This document shows positions 33,745 to 40,634 of a stretch of 40,798 nt of DNA, piece by piece. Numbering within the stretch: the first letter of the stretch is position 1; each line of letters opens with the position of its first letter. The stretch spans positions 1 through 40,798 of the forward strand of contig NVXG01000010.1 in NCBI GenBank assembly GCA_002733805.1, given 5' to 3'. Below the pieces are notes generated by a model, which was not told the origin of the DNA, made no database searches, and was given only the letters and a program-made list of their open reading frames with translations. Position numbers and translations under genes: made by a program. The DNA is from Robiginitomaculum sp. GTDB taxonomy: Bacteria > Pseudomonadota > Alphaproteobacteria > Caulobacterales > Maricaulaceae.

Positions 33745-35073
33745 CTACCGTCTGCCCTTCTTCTTTTTGTTGAGCCAAAACGGCGGAATATCACCGGCCA
33801 TGATACAGCCATATGGGTCGATATAGTCCTCGATCTCGGCCAAACCATAAGAGCCAATTTGGGCCACGACATTGTCAGCTTTCTTATAGCTGGACGGCAG
33901 CTCTGACGGGTCAATGCCGCCGGCATGAAACCGTATATCGAGGCCCTTAGTCTCGGTCATAAGTTGTTGCTCCGCCGTCACCTCGCCCATCCGCCGTTTA
34001 TGTTCGCTGCGCGAATAGTTGCGCCCAGCCCCGTGCGGGCTAAACCCCAAACCATGCGGCGCATCCTTGCCGCGCACCACTAGAATTGGCTCCGACATAT
34101 TGAGCGGAATAAGCGTCAGCCCCGTTGAATCTGGCGCATAATCGCCCCAAGCAGGTGTCGCCCCTTTGGCATGCAAGTATATGTCACCACGCTTAAAAAC
34201 GAAGTTATGTTCGTTCCAATAACGGTCACCATTCTCGCCCACACCTGGCGACTCGACCACGGCCTGATGGATGGCGTTATGGTTGGCTTTGGTCCATTTA
34301 CGGATCAGCTGCAAAGCCTCCCAATAGTTTTTGCCCTCCTCCGTATCAGCCGGAATCCATGCGTTTTGCTTCAGTGTCTGCGGCGACAACTTGCGCCGAA
34401 ACCGCTCGGCAACACTCATGCCGTGCTTATAAAGCAATGCCCCCGGCCCACGTGAGCCGTGATGAGTGACAATCGCCGTGCGCCCGGTCGCCCGCGAGCG
34501 GCCGACAAACAAGAAGTGGTTGCCGTCGCCTTGGGTTCCCATATGTTCCTGCGCCATCCGAATGCTCGTGGGGTTGTTGAGAAACGGGTTCTCGCGAAAC
34601 GCATCAAGCAGCTTCAGTGACGTGGTAAAACGCTTGCCCTGCGCCCGGCCACCGGGGCCAAAATGCGTGATCCCTTGCACCGCATCGAGCACAGTTTTGG
34701 GGTCTGCATTGCCCAGATCAGTGATCATCAGCGAGCAGCAAATATCAGCCGAATGCATGCCCGGATGGATCGCATTTCGCGCCGCCGCAATCCCGCCAAC
34801 AGGGATCGTGCCGACAGGCCCGGCCGGACAAGCATCAGGCATAATTGCGCCTGCGACAATGGTCGGGGTTTGCATAAGCACGGTCATGGTGGCGCGCACT
34901 TTGGTGATGTTGTCATGCTCATCAGCATGCGACGTGTCGATATTTTCATGAAACGGCACGGCACCCGACGCATGCTGTTTCAACAGTGGGGGCGGCTTAT
35001 CAGCCTCCAGCACCTTTTGAATGCCCACAAGACCAAGGCCTTCGCCACGCATCTCATTGGCACGTTTCAGCAA
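33745..35073 (-). CDS. rtcB: RtcB-family RNA ligase (divergent active-site loop)
   Basis: About 442 residues if started at TTG 35073; an in-frame ATG follows at 35052. RtcB joins RNA 2',3'-cyclic phosphate or 3'-phosphate ends to 5'-OH ends using GTP and Mn2+. Visible signatures: MPDACPAGPVG and HSADICCSLM (metal Asp/Cys loop, in place of the usual MPDVHLGKG and GVDIGCGM), GTQGDGNHF, VTHHGSRGPG, and SPHGAGRNYSR, whose His is the guanylylated nucleophile. The expected N-terminus lies upstream in the same frame from ATG 35157 but is cut by a TAG at 35107-35109. It is the last gene of the rsr-RNA-rtcB unit. Family assignment is firm; the start is not. Confidence 0.85.
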   Translation of the reverse strand: MLKRANEMRGEGLGLVGIQKVLEADKPPPLLKQHASGAVPFHENIDTSHADEHDNITKVRATMTVLMQTPTIVAGAIMPDACPAGPVGTIPVGGIAAARNAIHPGMHSADICCSLMITDLGNADPKTVLDAVQGITHFGPGGRAQGKRFTTSLKLLDAFRENPFLNNPTSIRMAQEHMGTQGDGNHFLFVGRSRATGRTAIVTHHGSRGPGALLYKHGMSVAERFRRKLSPQTLKQNAWIPADTEEGKNYWEALQLIRKWTKANHNAIHQAVVESPGVGENGDRYWNEHNFVFKRGDIYLHAKGATPAWGDYAPDSTGLTLIPLNMSEPILVVRGKDAPHGLGFSPHGAGRNYSRSEHKRRMGEVTAEQQLMTETKGLDIRFHAGGIDPSELPSSYKKADNVVAQIGSYGLAEIEDYIDPYGCIMAGDIPPFWLNKKKKGRR

Positions 35074-35109
35074 TGCGGAATATTGAGCGCCGGGGCGGTG
35101 GCCCCACTA

Positions 35110-35157
35110 CTTTAAATCGCTCCCGGATACGGGTTCAGGAATGGTCTCATTGGTCAT
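35110..35157 (-). other. In-frame leader that looks like the original RtcB N-terminus, cut off by TAG
   Basis: From ATG 35157 the frame reads 16 residues ending VSGSDLK. It then meets TAG (35107-35109) and resumes in the same frame with WGHRPGAQYSALLKRANEM, which leads directly into RtcB. Joined, this reads like the usual N-terminal segment of RtcB relatives (S/TG-DL...WGH-PG). The upstream Shine-Dalgarno is weak. This is either a nonsense mutation with re-initiation downstream or a short regulatory leader peptide. Confidence 0.5.
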
Positions 35158-35195
35158 TGTACGCGCTTTCTTTGTGTAACAAACGTCTCGATATC

Positions 35196-35270
35196 TGGCT
35201 CGGCAGGCAGGGTTTGAGCCTGCAACACCCTGATTAACAGTCAGGCGCTCTACCGCTGAGCAACAGCCGA
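35196..35270 (-). tRNA. tRNA-Asn(GTT)-like gene inside the RNA-repair operon
   Basis: 75 nt with an encoded CCA. A cloverleaf can be drawn: 7-bp acceptor with one U-U mismatch (positions 6-67), D stem GCTC/GAGC with GG in the loop, a perfect 5-bp anticodon stem CCTGA/TCAGG with loop CTGTTAA (anticodon GTT), a 5-base variable region, and a perfect T stem GCAGG/CCTGC. The T loop reads CTCAAAC, so the near-invariant T54 is C. With the mismatched acceptor this suggests a tRNA-derived RNA rather than the housekeeping tRNA-Asn. It lies between rsr and rtcB, 38 bases before the rtcB leader ATG, and abuts the Y-RNA-like element. Confidence 0.78.
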
Positions 35271-35271
35271 A

Positions 35272-35431
35272 AATAACCCCGGCGACAAAAGTGAAGAAAC
35301 ATATCGGGGCCCGCCCCGCGCCCAATGGGGGACGCGTTTGCCGTCTGGGCGCATGCAAGGAGAGGAGTTGAACCGCTCGGCCTATCCCGGATGTGATGCA
35401 TGTAGTTCCTTCGGCATTCGCCGGGGCTATT
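35272..35431 (-). ncRNA. Candidate Y RNA (Ro60-binding) with an internal tRNA-like section
   Basis: 160 nt. The two ends pair in a 14-bp stem with one G-U (35418-35431 with 35272-35285). After an asymmetric internal loop comes an inner helix GAAGGAAC/GTTTCTTC (35405-35412 with 35293-35300). The 5' strand carries CCGAAGG (35408-35414), the same string seen at the Ro-binding site of vertebrate Y RNAs, opposite CACTTTTG on the 3' strand. The middle contains GGCCGAGCGGTT (35371-35382), like a tRNA D-arm, and a hairpin with 7-bp arms GCGCCCA/TGGGCGC (35318-35352). The element lies immediately after rsr, which encodes the Ro60 protein it would bind. Confidence 0.7.
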
Positions 35432-35432
35432 T

Positions 35433-35527
35433 TGGGTCAGGAGGACAAGGGGATGTGAAACAGCGGTTTCGAACCGCAGAGCGTGCTCTTCAACCAGATG
35501 ATGTAATTCCACAGGCATTCCTCCTGA
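35433..35527 (-). ncRNA. tRNA-like RNA with 9-bp closing stem and encoded CCA end
   Basis: 95 nt starting 9 bases after the rsr stop. The ends pair perfectly, TCAGGAGGA (35519-35527) with TCCTCCTGA (35437-35445), followed by C and CCA. The centre has CATCTGGTTGAAGAGCA, similar to a tRNA D-loop region. A 4-bp GCGG/CCGC hairpin carries the seven-base loop TTCGAAA (formally anticodon CGA). A normal T arm cannot be drawn, so it is not a functional tRNA. It is probably processed like one and resembles the tRNA-like RNAs reported in other RNA-repair operons. Confidence 0.6.
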
Positions 35528-35536
35528 TGTTTTCTT

Positions 35537-37093
35537 TCATATAACAACCTTCTTTATCTGTTCGACCCATTGATCTGGGCCAGTATTTCCTGCGACAAAT
35601 TTCGCGATCTGGTCAAAGACCGCATCCGAAAATCCGCCTATATTCAACACGTCAGCGCGGGTTTGCGCCTGCGTGGTGCCGTAGGGGGCAATATCAATGC
35701 AAACCAATTTGGCCTTTGGATTGCCCCGCTTTAGCACCTCCCACTGTTGCATCATTGCCGTGCCGCGCCAGCGTGTTTTGGCATCTACCCATGACTGATT
35801 GTCAGACACGATCACCACAAGATCCGGCGAAATACCTCGTGTATTCAACCATTTGAGCGGTGCAGAACAATTGGTCCCACCCCCGGCCAACGCCGCCAAA
35901 CGCGCGGCATTGGTCAAGATCGTGTCACGCTGCTCAAGCCGCATATCACGCACGCCAAAATTGAACGGCAACACAAGGCAAGCAGGGTTGGTCCGCAAAA
36001 ATGCTGCCGCCACAAGGGCTGCCACATCGACAAAGCGCATGACCGATGTTGCCCCCTGACGGATGCCTGTTACCGGCCATGTCATTGAGCCCGACACATC
36101 GGGGCAGATCACAACCTGGCCCGCGACCCGTGGCACATTTGCCGCCGAGATCTCCATTGCCTCATGCAAGGCATCGATGATCTCAGGCGGCATATCTCTG
36201 GTCACGTTCTGCGCCGTCACCATCAGCTGGTACGGAAAGGCCCGTGCCTTGGCTATCGCCTCGGGGTCGCGCAACAACGCCGCTACATGGTCCACATTTT
36301 GCGCCACGCCAAACACACCGTGGCGGTGAAACATGTTTAGGTTTTGCCGCACCATCTGCCACGAGCCTTTGCGGGCAATTTGTGCCCAATGCGCGGCTGA
36401 CAGGTCCAACTGCGTCAACATCGCAAATGGCACATCAGGCACTGCACCGGTTTGCGATTCCTTAAACGCCAGCCAGTCTTGCACCCCCTTTGGCAGCCGT
36501 GCCACATTGCACGGCCGCCCGACAACCCAGGCAAACAGCGCCTCCCGCTCAGCCGATACCGGCTTGGGATGCACCATCTTAATCACGTCGGCCAATGAAG
36601 GATCATTGCCGATATTGGCGTTTAGCAGCGCCCAGTCAGAGGCGGTGTTGAGCCAGTTTTGCACCATGGCTTTGGGCGCAGAGCCCAGCGACTTGCGGCC
36701 GGTTTGGCCCGACCGCATCACTTGGACAAAGACCCGCAACATTTTGCCGCTATCAACCACATGGGCAAAAACACGACGAAACAAAGCCGGATCGCGCCGG
36801 GCCAACACGGCCAGTAAAACCGCTGGCATGTCTTTCATATAGCCCGTCTGACGGGCAAAAATTGCCACCTGCGCCAAGTAAAACGGCTCAACCGCCTCGG
36901 CCAAAGCCACCGTGCTTTGCAGCTCGTCCTGCGCCGAGTGGTAGGCCATAGCGCCAAACGTGCCGGTCACAGCGCGCTGCGCCAAAGCATGGGTGTCAGA
37001 ATATGCATAGGCCGGTGCGCCATGGGCGTTCTTCGTTGTGGCGCGGTGCACCAACCGACCTATGGTTGATGCAAACACTGATTTGTTTGCCAT
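35537..37093 (-). CDS. rsr: Ro60-family (TROVE domain) RNA-binding protein
   Basis: 518 residues from ATG 37093, with GAGGA 9-13 bases upstream. The N-terminal about 330 residues form the TROVE/HEAT-repeat ring that binds Y RNAs and misfolded RNA ends (e.g. RAVTGTFGAMAYHS, AIFARQTGYMKDMPAVLLAVLA, LRVFVQVMRSGQTGRKSLGSAPK). The C-terminal third is a von Willebrand A-like domain with a metal-ion site, VICPDVSGSMTW (DxSxS), and LVVIVSDNQSW. It is divergent from rtcR and upstream of three small RNAs and rtcB. It acts in RNA quality control together with its Y RNA. Confidence 0.93.
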   Translation of the reverse strand: MANKSVFASTIGRLVHRATTKNAHGAPAYAYSDTHALAQRAVTGTFGAMAYHSAQDELQSTVALAEAVEPFYLAQVAIFARQTGYMKDMPAVLLAVLARRDPALFRRVFAHVVDSGKMLRVFVQVMRSGQTGRKSLGSAPKAMVQNWLNTASDWALLNANIGNDPSLADVIKMVHPKPVSAEREALFAWVVGRPCNVARLPKGVQDWLAFKESQTGAVPDVPFAMLTQLDLSAAHWAQIARKGSWQMVRQNLNMFHRHGVFGVAQNVDHVAALLRDPEAIAKARAFPYQLMVTAQNVTRDMPPEIIDALHEAMEISAANVPRVAGQVVICPDVSGSMTWPVTGIRQGATSVMRFVDVAALVAAAFLRTNPACLVLPFNFGVRDMRLEQRDTILTNAARLAALAGGGTNCSAPLKWLNTRGISPDLVVIVSDNQSWVDAKTRWRGTAMMQQWEVLKRGNPKAKLVCIDIAPYGTTQAQTRADVLNIGGFSDAVFDQIAKFVAGNTGPDQWVEQIKKVVI

Positions 37094-37267
37094 TGTCTCG
37101 TTCCTCATTTGTTGTGAGGATGTTTTGACATGGCTGGCCTTGGCCGACGTAAATATTTGCAAAACAGCGTATGACGTTGAATTTTAACGCGAATATCATC
37201 GTTTGAAAAAATGAACTGCGGATTGTAAGATACATCAATATCGTCTTTTATATATTTGGATAAAGAC
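37094..37267. promoter_or_regulatory. Divergent control region between rsr and rtcR
   Basis: 174 bases. RtcR normally activates a sigma-54 promoter, so a GG-N10-GC element inside TGGCAC-N5-TTGCA was looked for on the rsr strand. Only one TTGCA (37158-37162) is present and it lacks the upstream GG. No convincing -24/-12 site is therefore visible. The region is A+T-rich near rtcR. Confidence 0.5.
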
Positions 37268-38857
37268 ATGCGCAACGTTGTCATCGGCTTTCTCGGCTCA
37301 ACCCTCGATGTTGGCAAAAAGCGGCGTTGGCGCCCAACGGTCAGCCTGGTTGCGCATGATGATTTCACAATCGACCGGCTTGAAATCTTGCATGACGCCA
37401 AATTCAACCGCCATGCTGTTCAACTCAAACACGAGATTGAAAAAGCCTCGCCCGAGACCGAAGTGCTGCTCCATGTCTTCAACCTAGACGATCCGTGGGA
37501 TTTTCAGGAAGTCTACGGCAAGCTGTTCGACTTTGCCCGCAGCTACGGTTTTGACGAAGACCGCGAACACTATCATGTGCATCTGACCACCGGCACCCAT
37601 GTTGCCCAGATCTGCTGGTTTCTGCTGACCGAGAGCCGCCATATTCCGGCCCGCCTTATCCAGACCGCGCCGCCCAGAGGCGATGATGGCCAGCCAAAGC
37701 TAGAAGTCATCGACCTTGATCTCAGCAAATATAATGCGCTGCAACAGCGGTTTGACCAGCTTTCGCGCGCCCATAGTGACCAGCTAAAGGGCGGTATTGA
37801 GACCAAAAATGCCAGTTATAACAAGCTCATAGATCGCATCGAGCTGGTGGCGAGCAATGCCAATGGCCCGATCTTACTGCTCGGCGAAACCGGGACCGGC
37901 AAGACAGATCTGGCCAAACGGATTTACCAGCTCAAGCTAGAGCGGCGCCGGGTGAAAGGCCGCTTGGTGCATGTCAACTGCGCCACCCTAAACGGGCCAG
38001 ACGCGCTGGCCGCATTGTTCGGTCAGCGGCGCAGCTATAGCGGCCAAGCGGGCACGGAGCGTAGCGGGCTGTTGCGCGAGGCCGATGGTGGCGTGCTGTT
38101 TCTCGATGAGATTGACGAGCTGGGCCTCGGCGCCCAATCTGCTCTGCTCCACGCGATAGAGACCGGCCGGTTCTATCCGTTGGGGTCAGACCATGAGGCC
38201 AGCAGCGCGTTTCAAATCATCGCCGGGGCCAACCAAGATCTGCGCGAACTATCCGCGGCGGGCAAGTTCCGCCCCGACCTGCTGGCCCGGCTTAACATGT
38301 GGAGCTTTAGGCTGCTGCCGCTGCGCGACCGGCGCGAAGATGTTGAGGCCAATCTGGCCCATGAGCTGGACTGTTCCGAGCGAGAGCTGGGCATAAAGGT
38401 GGGCTTTAACGCCGATGCGCGGGCAAAATTTCTGCGCTTCGCTACCAATCCGGCAACAACCTGGCCTGGTAATTTTCGTGACTTTAGCGGTGCGGTCCGC
38501 CGGTTGTGCACGCTGGCCCCCAGAGGCCGTATCACCCGCGCAATGGTTGATGAAGAAATCACCAGCCTGCTGCATGACTGGAAAATATCCAGCGCCGATG
38601 CTGATCTGACGCTTATTAAAGAAGTCATGGGGCGGCGGGCTGATGAGATCGACCCATTTGATATAGTGCAGCTGGCGCAGGTCATTCGGACATGTCGCAA
38701 CTCTACCAGCCTAAGTGCCGCTGGGCGCAGCCTGTTCGCGGTGTCACGCGGCAAGCGCAAAACCACGAACGACGCTGATCGTTTGCGAAAATATCTGCAA
38801 AAGTTTGATCTGGATTGGGAGGCGCTGGCTGTCCGGCTTTTTGAACAGATAGGCTAG
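37268..38857 (+). CDS. rtcR: RNA-repair operon activator RtcR (CARF-type sensor plus AAA+ domain)
   Basis: 529 residues from ATG 37268; a TTG four codons earlier is possible. The N-terminal about 180 residues match the RtcR regulatory domain, a CARF relative that senses cyclic-phosphate RNA fragments (WDFQEVYGKLFDFARSYGF, HVHLTTGTHVAQICWFLL, ARLIQTAPP). The AAA+ domain has Walker A GETGTGKTD (about 205) and Walker B VLFLDEIDEL. The C-terminal part has SLSAAGRSLFAVSRGKRKTTNDADRLRKYL, matching the E. coli DNA-binding end. The GAFTGA loop that contacts sigma-54 is replaced by SYSGQA (about 256-261). This bears on whether it acts through sigma-54. Confidence 0.93.
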   Translation: MRNVVIGFLGSTLDVGKKRRWRPTVSLVAHDDFTIDRLEILHDAKFNRHAVQLKHEIEKASPETEVLLHVFNLDDPWDFQEVYGKLFDFARSYGFDEDREHYHVHLTTGTHVAQICWFLLTESRHIPARLIQTAPPRGDDGQPKLEVIDLDLSKYNALQQRFDQLSRAHSDQLKGGIETKNASYNKLIDRIELVASNANGPILLLGETGTGKTDLAKRIYQLKLERRRVKGRLVHVNCATLNGPDALAALFGQRRSYSGQAGTERSGLLREADGGVLFLDEIDELGLGAQSALLHAIETGRFYPLGSDHEASSAFQIIAGANQDLRELSAAGKFRPDLLARLNMWSFRLLPLRDRREDVEANLAHELDCSERELGIKVGFNADARAKFLRFATNPATTWPGNFRDFSGAVRRLCTLAPRGRITRAMVDEEITSLLHDWKISSADADLTLIKEVMGRRADEIDPFDIVQLAQVIRTCRNSTSLSAAGRSLFAVSRGKRKTTNDADRLRKYLQKFDLDWEALAVRLFEQIG

Positions 38858-38919
38858 GCTAATCGCCGGATGTCAAAACGCCGTTCCGACCCGCGAAATC
38901 CTGCCGCACCGATTGAACC

Positions 38920-39873
38920 CTAAAAGTTCATCTCAATGCTGGCGCCATTTTGTGGCCCAAACTCGCCGCCAGAACCAGCATTCATAAATTCCAATGCATG
39001 CTCGATCTTCGCGCGCGCCTCCAGCAGCGGGGCGATGATGGTTTCTTCAACCTCTTTGCGCAAAACTGCACTGCTAAAGAAACTCAGCGATATGAGCGCC
39101 TGCACTTTGCCGTTCTCTATCAGCGGAATGCCGACGGTCGATATCCGAAACGGTTTTGTGCGCGGGTCGCGCAAAGCATAGCCGTTGCGCCGCACCTTTT
39201 CGAGCAACATATGCAGCTGACGTTCCTCAACAATGCCGAACTTTCGGTCAGGATCATTGTAGAAGTTTTGGATATGGCGTTCCCGGTCAACTTCGCTGCA
39301 ATAGGCCAGATATGAACGTCCCATTGCCGTGGTCAACATGTCAGGCCGAATGCCAAGCGTGGTGTTGGTATAGGCCATTGGGCTGATCGTGCCGGTGCAG
39401 AACTGAATGCTGATATCGTCGCCATCAATCGCGCCGAGCCCAATCGGCCATTTTAGCCGCTGGGTCAGGTCTATCGCCCAAGGGCGGGCGACCTCAATCA
39501 CTCGCGAAATACCACGGTAGCCGCCGTTTAGCCGGCCTATTTCGGCCGTCATCCGGTAGCCGCCGCACATATTATCGCGCACGACATAGCCCTCAAACAT
39601 CAGCGTTTCCAACATCCGCACGATTGTGGGTTTTGGAATGCCGGTCTCTTCATACAGGCTGCTGATCGTCGAAATCCGGTGACTACTGAAAGCCCGCAAA
39701 ACCATCAATGCCCGGCGGACAGATTCAACCGGCTGATAAGAGCGGTTGGTTGGATCGGTCTGGCCGCGCCGCGAATTGGCACGGCAACTTACTCGTTCAG
39801 AGCTGTCCTCCAGTTGGACATCATTTACGTCAAAATCAAACTGACTAAGCACTTTTTGCGTCTGAACATTCAT
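38920..39873 (-). CDS. IclR-family transcriptional regulator
   Basis: 317 residues. After a 40-residue polar N-terminal tail, the winged helix-turn-helix (about 48-110) reads SVRRALMVLRAFSSHRISTISSLYEETGIPKPTIVRMLETLMFEGYV. The C-terminal effector domain (about 130-295) has the typical TTAMGRSYLAY segment and SISL-like strands (ALISLSFFSS). Family members mostly control catabolism of aromatic or carboxylic compounds. The longer N-terminus than usual (about 250-270) may mean a later start. Its target may be the alpha/beta hydrolase gene 760 bases away. Confidence 0.87.
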   Translation of the reverse strand: MNVQTQKVLSQFDFDVNDVQLEDSSERVSCRANSRRGQTDPTNRSYQPVESVRRALMVLRAFSSHRISTISSLYEETGIPKPTIVRMLETLMFEGYVVRDNMCGGYRMTAEIGRLNGGYRGISRVIEVARPWAIDLTQRLKWPIGLGAIDGDDISIQFCTGTISPMAYTNTTLGIRPDMLTTAMGRSYLAYCSEVDRERHIQNFYNDPDRKFGIVEERQLHMLLEKVRRNGYALRDPRTKPFRISTVGIPLIENGKVQALISLSFFSSAVLRKEVEETIIAPLLEARAKIEHALEFMNAGSGGEFGPQNGASIEMNF

Positions 39874-39924
39874 TGTTATTTTCCCCTAAAACGGTCTGGG
39901 TGCGGTGACTTTTCCGACCCCCCA

Positions 39925-39940
39925 GAAATCCCCAGATTTC
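39925..39940. promoter_or_regulatory. Inverted repeat GAAATC-N4-GATTTC, candidate IclR operator
   Basis: A perfect 6-bp inverted repeat with a 4-base spacer, 52-67 bases upstream of the IclR-family start. Size and place suit an autoregulatory IclR-type site. No second copy was seen near the hydrolase start. Confidence 0.4.
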
Positions 39941-40321
39941 CAGACAGGTCAGATGTTCATGTGCGCCCCGTAAAACGAAAGGCTCCAGACGTGGTAAGAT
40001 GATACACAGATTGAGAGGCACTCCAAATCAATTCCGATTCTGAAACAGACCGGAGGTTTGGGAAATTTTCAGTGAATGTAACATTTTGAGGCGCTGACAT
40101 TTAGCAGTAGGACGCCACCATTTCACCAGTGCTCCAATAAGATCTCATTTTCCAAAATGGGCTTGTCATATTTCCTATTCAATCATTTGTTTCTGCAACA
40201 CGCCTGTAACGGGTTGTAGTAGATAGGTTTATTGAAGTTTCACTTTTGGCAGAACACAAAGTGCTAGCTGCACTCTACTCGCCAATACTTTCTCAGATGC
40301 TAGAGAAACCAATTAGACCCG

Positions 40322-40356
40322 GTTGAATTGAACCTTTAGAAACGCGTCAATTCAAC
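40322..40356. repeat. 10-bp perfect inverted repeat in the long intergenic region
   Basis: GTTGAATTGA (40322-40331) and TCAATTCAAC (40347-40356) are perfect complements separated by 15 bases. The spacing could give a DNA operator for a dimer or a hairpin in RNA. There is no T-run, so a terminator is unlikely. It lies about 280 bases upstream of the hydrolase start. Confidence 0.5.
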
Positions 40357-40634
40357 GAAATCTCAAGACATATCGGGCAACGCTAGACCGCATTCCTGCT
40401 TTTTGCGATTTCACCAGTCGAAACCGACTTCCCCAAAACCTCGTATTTTCAAACAGCTCACCAGATATCAAAATCGTAGATTTCCATCCAACGACCAAAT
40501 CCGATTCCAGCCTAAAGAACCATCTGCAGAGCAGCATAGATGGCCAGTTTCACAGGCTGAAAATCAAATCGGCAACTTGTGATTTTGACGGCCCAGACGC
40601 GGCACTCTGACGACGAAAAACCGGAGGATACACG

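Larger units (their letters stand above)
39874..40634. other. 761-base non-coding region between the IclR gene and the alpha/beta hydrolase gene
   Basis: No supported coding frame on either strand. It is more A+T-rich than the surroundings and has several small inverted repeats, listed separately. It must hold the promoters of the divergent IclR and hydrolase genes. It could also contain an unrecognised small RNA, but nothing specific points to one. Confidence 0.5.

Noticed and set aside
35107..35358. 83-residue minus-strand ORF covering the tRNA-like gene
   Set aside because: Most of it is the antiparallel reading of a structured tRNA gene; only its last 16 codons may be coding, as the lost RtcB start.
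37158..37162. TTGCA as the -12 half of a sigma-54 promoter for rsr
   Set aside because: The required GG ten bases upstream of the GC is absent on the rsr strand, so the match is only half a site.
37268..38857. CARF-like sensor read as a sign of a CRISPR locus
   Set aside because: The whole protein matches RtcR, and no CRISPR repeats or cas genes exist in the window.
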